DNA from: CAWEYO01 sp963813315
GTDB taxonomy: Bacteria > Pseudomonadota > Alphaproteobacteria > Rhizobiales > Rhizobiaceae
Direction: 5' to 3'
DNA: 64,000 nucleotides
NCBI GenBank assembly: GCA_963813315.1
Contig: CAWEYO010000005.1
Span: 310,001 to 374,000 of the forward strand
Every line of letters begins with the position of its first letter. Position 1 is the stretch's first letter. The position numbers and the translations under genes were made by a program. Positions 58,289-64,000 of this stretch are shown here, in pieces. The notes under the pieces were generated by a model, which did no database searches, had not been told where the DNA came from, and saw only the letters and a program-made list of their open reading frames with translations.

Positions 58289-59156
58289 GGCCGAGCCCCG
58301 CGACGACCAGGCCGGAAGCAAGCAGCTTCCAGCCTTGCAGCGGTTCACCGAGAAGCACCGCCGATCCCAGGAAACCGAAGACCGGTACAAGCAGGGTGAA
58401 AGGCGCGACGGTTGAAACGGGATAGAGGCTCAACAGGCTGCTCCATGCGGCAAATCCGAAAAGCGTCGAGAGATAGACGATATAGGCGATCGAGCCGGCC
58501 GAAATCCAATCCAGCCCGCTGAAGCTGCCGATAAATTGTCCTGGGTCAAGGACAAGCGCGACGGCAAGCAGGGGCGGCAAGGCAAACAGGCTTCCCCACA
58601 CGACAAGGCCAAGCACATTCGGTTTGGCGGCGCGCTGCGATATCCGTTTTGAGACAATGTTGCCGCCGCCCCAAGCGACGGCCGCGCCAAGCACCAGTAT
58701 CAGGCCGGCGATGGTGGCATCGCCGCCGGTATGCAAGGCGACGAGGCCGACGCCGCAAAAGCCGAGCACCGCGCCGGCCAGTTGCCACAACGTCGGCCGC
58801 TCCCCGAGCACGATGACTGAGAGGCCGATGGTGAAAAAGACCTGCAACTGCAGGATCAGGGAAGAAAGTCCGGCGCTCATGCCGATCTTCATTCCGGTAA
58901 ACAGCAGTCCGAATTGCAAGGCGAACATCAGCAAGCCAAATGCCGCGATTTGCCGAAACGGCACATCGGGACGCTTTATGAAGAATATCCAGGGAAAGGC
59001 CGCGAGAAAAAAACGGGCCACGCCCAGCGCAAGCGGCGATACCTGTCTGAGGCCGAGCTTGATGATGGCGAAGTTGACGCCCCAGATCAGCACGATGGTG
59101 AGCGCGAGGAGAAGATGGCGTGGATGCAATTTCCGTTTTCCCGTTGGACCATTCAT
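58218..59156 (-). CDS. EamA-family (DMT superfamily) transporter
   Basis: 312 residues from the ATG starting MNGPTGKRKLHPRHLLLAL; a start at 59186 is possible. Ten membrane helices in two EamA repeats are visible (IVLIWGVNFAIIKLGLRQV, LGVARFFLAAFPWIFFI, VLGERPTLWQLAGAVLGF; then the second half with VFGFLGSAVLLGEPLQGWKL). Probable exporter of amino acids or other metabolites; the substrate cannot be told. Confidence 0.9.
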   Translation of the reverse strand: MNGPTGKRKLHPRHLLLALTIVLIWGVNFAIIKLGLRQVSPLALGVARFFLAAFPWIFFIKRPDVPFRQIAAFGLLMFALQFGLLFTGMKIGMSAGLSSLILQLQVFFTIGLSVIVLGERPTLWQLAGAVLGFCGVGLVALHTGGDATIAGLILVLGAAVAWGGGNIVSKRISQRAAKPNVLGLVVWGSLFALPPLLAVALVLDPGQFIGSFSGLDWISAGSIAYIVYLSTLFGFAAWSSLLSLYPVSTVAPFTLLVPVFGFLGSAVLLGEPLQGWKLLASGLVVAGLGLNLFGPRLFPVRRPSPALPPSRE

Positions 59157-59261
59157 GCCCTGCGAAAGGCTTTGCCCGCATTTCAATGCGCGCGGGAAGC
59201 AGTTGTTTCAATGCGTGCGGGAAGCAGTTAGCCTGTCTTTCAAAATAGTGGGAGGCATTTC

Positions 59262-60164
59262 TTGATCGTCGTCATCGGCTCCGTCAATCTCGATCTGATC
59301 GCGACCGTCGACCGGCTGCCCGGTGCGGGGGAAACCGTGCCCGGCGACAGCTTCAGCACGGCGGCAGGGGGCAAGGGCGCAAACCAGGCGCTTGCGGCCG
59401 CCCGCGCTGGCGAAAAGACGCGGATGATCGGAGCGGTCGGCAAGGATGCATTCGCAGCCGAAGCGTTGGCGCTGCTTCGCGCTGGCGGCGTCGACCTGAC
59501 CGGAGTGCGCGAGGCGCACGCGGCAACGGGTATCGCGCTGATCCTCGTCGCCGGCGACGGCGAGAACATGATCGCCGTGGTGCCCGGCGCCAACGGCACC
59601 GTTCTGCCAGGCGATCTCGCCAGGGCGGCTCTGGCGAAGGGCGACGTGGTGCTGCTGCAGCACGAGATTCCGCTGCAGACGGTCGAGGCAGCCCTGGACG
59701 CTGCCCGCGAGGCGGGCGCGGTGACGCTCCTCAATACCGCGCCCTTCCGCGCCGAGGCAGCGACCCTGCTCGCCAAGGCCGACTACGTTGTCGCCAATGA
59801 AACCGAATTCGATCTCTATGGCGAGGCGCTGGCTTTGCGCGGAAGGGATCGTCCAACGCGCATGCAGGCATTCTCCGCGAATACGGGGCGGACGGTCATC
59901 GTCACCCTGGGCGGCGAGGGAGTGATGGCGGCGACCCCGGCCGAGTTTTTGAAAATCGATGCGCTGCCGATCACCCCAGTTGACACGGTGGGAGCCGGCG
60001 ACACTTTCTGCGGCTATCTGGGCGCTGGCCTCTCGGCAGGACTGTCGCTGCCGGAAGCGCTGCGGCGCGCGGCCGTGGCAGGTTCGCTGGCATGTCTGAA
60101 GCCGGGAGCGCAGCCGTCGATACCGCTGGCAGCGGAAGTGGAGGCGGCACTGCAACCGGGTTAA
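59262..60164 (+). CDS. rbsK: Ribokinase
   Basis: 300 residues from a TTG start with GGGAGG seven bases upstream. MIVVIGSVNLDLIATVDRLP, the substrate motif AAGGKGANQALAAARAG, VPGANGTV, NETEFDLYGE and the C-terminal PVDTVGAGDTFCGYLGAGLS (anion hole, catalytic Asp) match ribokinase. It phosphorylates ribose at O5, which fits salvage of the ribose released by the nucleoside hydrolase encoded nearby on the other strand. Confidence 0.92.
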   Translation: MIVVIGSVNLDLIATVDRLPGAGETVPGDSFSTAAGGKGANQALAAARAGEKTRMIGAVGKDAFAAEALALLRAGGVDLTGVREAHAATGIALILVAGDGENMIAVVPGANGTVLPGDLARAALAKGDVVLLQHEIPLQTVEAALDAAREAGAVTLLNTAPFRAEAATLLAKADYVVANETEFDLYGEALALRGRDRPTRMQAFSANTGRTVIVTLGGEGVMAATPAEFLKIDALPITPVDTVGAGDTFCGYLGAGLSAGLSLPEALRRAAVAGSLACLKPGAQPSIPLAAEVEAALQPG

Positions 60165-60202
60165 CCTCGTAACAGCGCCTGCGCACTTTTGGGCGACATG
60201 GA

Positions 60203-60545
60203 TTAGAGCGTGTTGCGTCCGACGTGATTCAGGAATGTTGGCGGACTGCACCCCCTCTGTCCAGCAGGACACCAGCGCAGGAGGGAGAGCGCCAAAGTCG
60301 ACACTGCCGATCTCCCCCCTTGCGGGGGAGATGTCCGGCAGGACAGAGGGGGGCAACATAGAGCACTGCCGTCGATGGATTTCATCGGCACTTGAGGAGC
60401 AGTCATATCTAGGGGCCGATCCGCATCGCCTCGCAGCAGATGAAGTTGGTTCGGAGTTGCGAACATGGGCATTTCTTCGCGCCCCCCTCTGTCCTGCCGG
60501 ACATCTCCCCCGCAAGGGGGGAGATCGGCTCTCCCGGAAGTCCTA
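60203..60545. repeat. Long composite palindromic region between rbsK and the nucleoside hydrolase gene
   Basis: Starts TTAGAGCGTGTTGCGTC then GTGATTCAGGAATG, an inverted copy of the right half of the 55781–55919 element. It also holds two oppositely oriented copies of the TCTCCCCC/GGGGGAGATGTCCGGCAGG element (about 60310–60355 and 60480–60535). These would pair over roughly 45 bases. A partial 53-base-type unit precedes it at about 60180. No gene is visible in this 395-base gap. Confidence 0.8.
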
Positions 60546-60559
60546 GCTAGATGTGAACC

Positions 60560-61501
60560 TCACAATCGGCCGATACGCTCCACAAGAAGCGCAAAAAAAC
60601 CGTCATGGTCGATATCGCGCATGACCGTTGCGTTCTTCGGTCGCTTGGTCACCCCCCACCAATCGATCACCGTCATTCCCATCGTCAGTTCCGAGGCGGT
60701 TTCGATGGACACATTGCATTCGCGGCCTTTGAACAAAGTCGGATCGAGCAGATAGGCGATCACGCAGGGGTCGTGCAGCGGGCCGCCGTCCGTGCCGTAT
60801 TTTGCCTCGTCGAAACGCTCGTAGAATTCCAGCATTTCAGCGGTTGCGATCCCGGCGCGCGTGCCAAGACTGCGGAACGCGGTCACGCGCTTCCTGGTCG
60901 TCAGCGCCTTGTGGGTGACGTCGAGGGGCATCATCACGATCGGCGCGCCCGAGCGGAAGACCACATCCGCGGCCTGCGGATCGACGTACATATTGAATTC
61001 GGCGGTGGGCGTCACATTGCCGCCCTCGAAGAAACCGCCACCCATCAGCACGATTTGCCGAATGCGCGGCGCGATCTTCGGCTGGCGGATCAGCGCCAGT
61101 GCGATGTTGGTGAGCGGGCCGAGCGGGCAAAGCGTGACGGTCCCGCTCTCCTCCTTCATCAGTGTCTCGACGATAAAGTCGACAGCATGCTGTTCCTCCA
61201 GCCTCATCGTCGGCTCTGGCAGGTCCGGGCCGTCGAGGCCGGTCTTGCCGTGCACTTCCTCGGCCGTCACGAGCTGCCGCACGAGCGGCCGGATGGCGCC
61301 CGAGTAGACCTTCGTATCCCGTTTGCCGGCCAGCTCACAGACCTTGAGCGCGTTCTTCCCGGTGAGGCGCAACGGCACATTGCCGGCGACGGCCGTGATC
61401 CCGAGCACATCGAGTTCCGGGCTGGCTAGCGCCAGCAGGATGGCGACGGCATCGTCCTGACCCGGATCCGTATCAATGATGATTTTTTGTGCGTTCGGCA
61501 T
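60560..61501 (-). CDS. Nucleoside hydrolase
   Basis: 313 residues from the ATG starting MPNAQKIIIDTDPGQDDAVA; GAGGA lies five bases upstream, which favours it over a GTG four codons earlier. The calcium-binding DTDPGQDDA, GITAVAGNVPL, VTLCPLGPLTNIALAL, FNMYVDPQAADVVF and the active-site GPLHDPCVIAYLL define the inosine/uridine-preferring hydrolase family. It releases ribose and base. Specificity among nucleosides is not decided. Confidence 0.93.
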   Translation of the reverse strand: MPNAQKIIIDTDPGQDDAVAILLALASPELDVLGITAVAGNVPLRLTGKNALKVCELAGKRDTKVYSGAIRPLVRQLVTAEEVHGKTGLDGPDLPEPTMRLEEQHAVDFIVETLMKEESGTVTLCPLGPLTNIALALIRQPKIAPRIRQIVLMGGGFFEGGNVTPTAEFNMYVDPQAADVVFRSGAPIVMMPLDVTHKALTTRKRVTAFRSLGTRAGIATAEMLEFYERFDEAKYGTDGGPLHDPCVIAYLLDPTLFKGRECNVSIETASELTMGMTVIDWWGVTKRPKNATVMRDIDHDGFFALLVERIGRL

Positions 61502-61527
61502 CGTGTTCCTCACCGTCCCGGTACGGA

Positions 61528-61556
61528 CTTGAACTTGTTCGCGGCGCGGACCATAT
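61528..61556 (+). promoter_or_regulatory. Sigma-32 (heat-shock) promoter for hsp20
   Basis: CTTGAA at 61528–61533 and CCATAT at 61551–61556 with exactly 17 bases between, matching the alphaproteobacterial RpoH consensus. It lies about 65 bases before the small heat-shock protein ATG. Confidence 0.7.
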
Positions 61557-61620
61557 CAGCATCATCGGGAAGAATGCCATCAGGGTTTTTCCCTTTCGTC
61601 GCTCTCTGGAGGACACGGTA

Positions 61621-62049
61621 ATGACCCGCATGACGCCATTTTCGAGTCCGCTTCTGCTTGGTTTCGACGCCATGGAAAGGACGCTCGAGCGCCTTGCGAA
61701 GTCTGGCGACAGCTATCCGCCCTACAACATCGAGCGCCTGCGCGGAGCAGACGGGACAGCCGAAAAGTTGCGCATCACGCTGGCCGTTGCCGGTTTTTCC
61801 GAGAGCGATCTCGAGGTTACCACGGAAGAAAACCAGCTTCTCGTACGAGGCCGCCAGAACGAGGACGACGTCGAGCATGAGTTTCTGCACCGCGGCATCG
61901 CGTCCCGTCAGTTCCAGCGTGCCTTCGTGCTCGCCGACGGAATGAAGGTGATCGCTGCGGAGCTCCGGAATGGGATGCTTACGATCGACCTCGACCGGCC
62001 TGAACCCGAGCGCCTGATACGGAAAATAGACATTTCGGTGAAAGAGTAA
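61621..62049 (+). CDS. Hsp20 small heat-shock protein
   Basis: 142 residues, start with GGAGG nine bases upstream. N-terminal MTRMTPFSSPLLLGFDAMER, then the alpha-crystallin domain: YPPYNIER, ITLAVAGFSESDLEV, NQLLVRGRQ, FLHRGIASRQFQRAFVLADG and a C-terminal I-x-I-like RKIDISVKE. It belongs to the IbpA-like class A proteins of rhizobia. It binds unfolding proteins during heat stress. The sigma-32 promoter ahead of it fits. Confidence 0.95.
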   Translation: MTRMTPFSSPLLLGFDAMERTLERLAKSGDSYPPYNIERLRGADGTAEKLRITLAVAGFSESDLEVTTEENQLLVRGRQNEDDVEHEFLHRGIASRQFQRAFVLADGMKVIAAELRNGMLTIDLDRPEPERLIRKIDISVKE

Positions 62050-62112
62050 TCTGGAACCAACGGCTCAGTGGCGGGTTGGTCCGAAAGGACGCCCCGCTCG
62101 AAGGAGGCTGAC

Positions 62113-62370
62113 ATGACAGAGATCGCAAGCAAAACTCAAGTGACCCAGGCTGAACTGGCCCATCTCGGCGAAGGGGTGGTTGCCTATCTCCGCGAGATCG
62201 GCAGCGATGAACTGAAAGGGAAATTTCCTGGTCTCCCCGAGATCGCGTCCGGAACCAGGCTTTGGGCGCTGTTTGCGGCCAACGGCCAGCCGATCCTTCT
62301 GTCGGACGAGCGTGACCGGGCACTTGCCGGCGCCTTCGAGAACCACCTTACCCCGGTCGCCATCCACTAG
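62113..62370 (+). CDS. DUF1150 family protein
   Basis: 85 residues from an ATG with AAGGAGG six bases upstream. Characteristic segments are LGEGVVAYLREI and LWALFAANGQPILLSDERD. It commonly follows small heat-shock genes in Rhizobiales, as here (64 bases after hsp20), and is probably co-transcribed. Function is unknown. Confidence 0.9.
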   Translation: MTEIASKTQVTQAELAHLGEGVVAYLREIGSDELKGKFPGLPEIASGTRLWALFAANGQPILLSDERDRALAGAFENHLTPVAIH

Positions 62371-62387
62371 TGTTAGGCTAGACTAAC

Positions 62388-62560
62388 CCCTTCTCCCCTT
62401 GTTGTGGGAGAAGGTGGCCGAGCGGAGCGAGGTCGGATAAGGGGTGATGGGAGAAGCATGGGCTTACCCATTTTCTCTGAGAGGCGGCCGCCCGGTCCAA
62501 TACCCCACATCCACCTTCACTGCTTTCAGGCACCTTCTCCCACGAACGAGGGGAGAAGGG
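62388..62560. repeat. Inverted repeat CCCTTCTCCCC…GGGGAGAAGGG
   Basis: CCCCTTCTCCCCTTG, then GTGGGAGAAGGTG on the left, mirrors CACCTTCTCCCAC, then GAGGGGAGAAGGG on the right. It lies between the convergent DUF1150 and ptsN genes. Each arm is itself a hairpin. Confidence 0.75.
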
Positions 62561-62580
62561 AAGGCGTCGCTCAGGATTCG

Positions 62581-63045
62581 TCAGGCGGCGTGGGAAGCAG
62601 GGGTCGATGCCAGAAAGGCGTGGATTGCGGCGGCGTCCTTGGTTCCGCGAATTTTTGCCACCGTGTCGGCATCGCGCAGGACGCGCGCGATACGCGACAG
62701 CGCTTTCAAATGGTCGGCACCCGCGCCTTCGGGCGCCAGCAACAGGAAAACAAGATCGACCGGCTGGTCGTCGAGCGCCTCGAAATCGACCGGCTGGTCG
62801 AGCCGCGCGAAGACGCCGGTGATGCGCTTGACGCCGGCGAGTTTGCCATGCGGGATTGCAATGCCGTTGCCCACGCCCGTGGAACCGAGGCGCTCACGCT
62901 GAAGAATGGTGTCGAAAATTTCCCTTTCGGGTATGCCGGTAGCGGCTGCTGCTTTTTCGGAGAGAAGCTGCAAAAGCTGTTTCTTCGAGTTGGCTTTCAA
63001 GGCCGGCATGATAGCCGGGGCCTCGATAAGATCGCTGAGATCCAT
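62581..63045 (-). CDS. ptsN: Nitrogen-regulatory PTS protein EIIA-Ntr
   Basis: 154 residues starting MDLSDLIEAPAIMPALKANS. The phosphorylated His is in GNGIAIPHGKL; VFARLDQPVDFEALDDQPVD and VFLLLAPEGAGADHLKALSR are typical. It receives phosphate from NPr and regulates potassium and nitrogen responses. The hpf-then-ptsN order on the minus strand is the usual one downstream of rpoN in proteobacteria. Confidence 0.96.
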   Translation of the reverse strand: MDLSDLIEAPAIMPALKANSKKQLLQLLSEKAAAATGIPEREIFDTILQRERLGSTGVGNGIAIPHGKLAGVKRITGVFARLDQPVDFEALDDQPVDLVFLLLAPEGAGADHLKALSRIARVLRDADTVAKIRGTKDAAAIHAFLASTPASHAA

Positions 63046-63120
63046 TCTTTTTTGTATCCTTTGCTCTGCCCGTACCCCGCCGCCTGGCCCCCCGCCCTGC
63101 GGTCCGGTCGAGAGTCAGGT

Positions 63121-63228
63121 CTAAAGCGCATTGCTTCGAAACGGATTCATGCAGCGCGCTTTAGGTATTGTTTTTGTGCAGGTCGTTATCCCAAAACCGC
63201 TGCGCACTTTTGGGCGACATGCACTAGG
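63121..63228. repeat. Two palindromes between ptsN and hpf
   Basis: The first (63121–63164) has CTAAAGCGC…GCGCTTTAG arms around CGAAACGGATTCATGC and matches the element after ureG. The second (63180–63228) is a reverse-oriented single copy of the 53-base unit found three times before gyrB (CGTTATCCCAAAACCGC…ACTTTTGGGCGACATGCAC). Confidence 0.8.
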
Positions 63229-63793
63229 CCCTCACCGACGGATCGATCCAGCCGATATTTCCGTCAGCCCTTCGATAGACAACGTTCACGTGATCGTTTC
63301 CCGCGTTGCGGAAGACGAAAACGGGGCTGTCCTTGGTGTCGAGCTCGATGACGGCCGACGCCACCGACATTGTCCTGAGCGTCAGCGTCGACTCTGCGAC
63401 GATAGCCGGCGCGTAGTCTTCCGGCACCTCGTCCTCTTCCTCGGCGACGGGCGCAAAGACATTGTAGGCGATCGTGGTCGCGGTGCCGTCCCCGCCCTGT
63501 CCGTGCGATCTCAGCCGCCGCTTGTAGCGCCTGAGCCGCTTCTCGAAACGGTCAGCCGCCACGTCGAAAGCCGCGGTCGGTTCCTGGGCATCGCCGGTCG
63601 CCTGGAGCGCCATCCCTGAATCGAGATGAATCATGCAATCGGCGGTAAAACGGGATCCGGACTTGATCACATTGACGTGGCCCGAAAAACCGCCGTCGAA
63701 GTACTTGTCGACAGCCTCGCCGATCCGACCCCTGATGCGGGCTCGGAATGCGTCGCCGATGTCCATGTGTTTCCCCGATATGCGCAGGCTCAT
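63224..63793 (-). CDS. hpf: Ribosome hibernation-promoting factor, long form
   Basis: 189 residues from the ATG starting MSLRISGKHMDIGDAFRARI. The N-terminal S30AE domain is visible (GRIGEAVDKYFDGGFSGHVN, AAFDVAADRFEKRLRRYKRR). After a linker, the long-form C-terminal dimerisation domain follows (VIELDTKDSPVFVFRNAGND, VNVVYRRADGNIGWIDPS). It dimerises ribosomes in stationary phase. A longer upstream frame is not supported. The 207 bases beyond it to the window end hold no gene I can support. Confidence 0.95.
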   Translation of the reverse strand: MSLRISGKHMDIGDAFRARIRGRIGEAVDKYFDGGFSGHVNVIKSGSRFTADCMIHLDSGMALQATGDAQEPTAAFDVAADRFEKRLRRYKRRLRSHGQGGDGTATTIAYNVFAPVAEEEDEVPEDYAPAIVAESTLTLRTMSVASAVIELDTKDSPVFVFRNAGNDHVNVVYRRADGNIGWIDPSVRA

Positions 63794-64000
63794 CTGAAAA
63801 CTGACCTCTTCTGTCCAGAGTCTAAACTGTTCGGAGTTTATACCCGTAGCCGGGACGCACAAGGTTCGCGGCGCCGTCGACGCCGATTTAGGTCCGGAAT
63901 TTCCGGTTGATCACGGCCCGTCTCCAGGACGGTTCCGGTTCATTCGAGGAATGGGCCCGTCTCATGCCGGCGGGCTTCTAGTCACTTCGGCACCGGTTGT

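Overview
The window is high-GC, gene-dense alphaproteobacterial DNA, most likely from the Rhizobiales and close to the Mesorhizobium/Phyllobacteriaceae group. The evidence is the aroA–cmk–rpsA cluster, the TIGR02300 acidic protein, a complete urease operon, Ku/LigD repair genes, the Hsp20–DUF1150–ptsN–hpf order and rhizobial-type intergenic palindromes. No replication origin, CRISPR array, integrase or intact insertion sequence was seen.

Layout. 1–5.1 kb: the start of an amidinotransferase/DDAH-like gene, divergent from a polar amino-acid ABC importer and an Ldh2-type imino-acid reductase. 5.4–9.9 kb: rpsA, cmk, a PaiB-like flavoprotein and aroA on the minus strand. 10.2–10.9 kb: the TIGR02300 gene and tRNA-Ala(GGC). 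11.4–14.9 kb: an accessory block holding a caspase-like peptidase and a lipase-like hydrolase, both with Tat-type leaders, plus a periplasmic ClpP-like protein. 15.1–20.5 kb: ureD-A-(small coupled ORF)-B-C-E-F-G. 20.7–22.2 kb: a transglutaminase, the stub of a second one, and a probable group II intron fragment. 22.3–29.4 kb: a carbohydrate ABC importer, a dehydrogenase/aldo-keto reductase fusion and a divergent AraC regulator. 30–33.5 kb: an RTX-type secreted protein. 34.2–39.3 kb: a cytochrome P450, gyrB and an SDR. 39.6–45.5 kb: a translationally coupled cluster built around ku and ligD, with a BRCT–TPR protein, a small hydrolase and exonuclease III. 46.2–52.5 kb: yraN, rsmI, hemW, rdgB, a VOC protein, rph, hrcA and grpE. 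52.6–64 kb: TRIC-like protein, adenosine kinase, membrane proteins, nth, an Ada-like protein, EamA transporter, ribokinase, nucleoside hydrolase, hsp20, DUF1150, ptsN and hpf.

Functional links. The ure operon carries all structural and accessory genes for active urease. ku, ligD and xthA overlap or nearly abut with a BRCT–TPR protein, which suggests an enlarged end-joining operon. Ribokinase and nucleoside hydrolase form a small nucleoside-salvage group. hrcA/grpE and hsp20 are stress genes, and sigma-32-like promoters are visible before grpE and hsp20.

Caution. About a third of the genes change reading frame one or more times, including indispensable ones (gyrB, grpE). Several changes cancel each other within tens of bases (hrcA, gyrB, P450). 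The simplest explanation is uncorrected indels in the assembly, not gene decay. Such genes are annotated here as single CDSs across the frame changes, and their exact residues near those points are unreliable.
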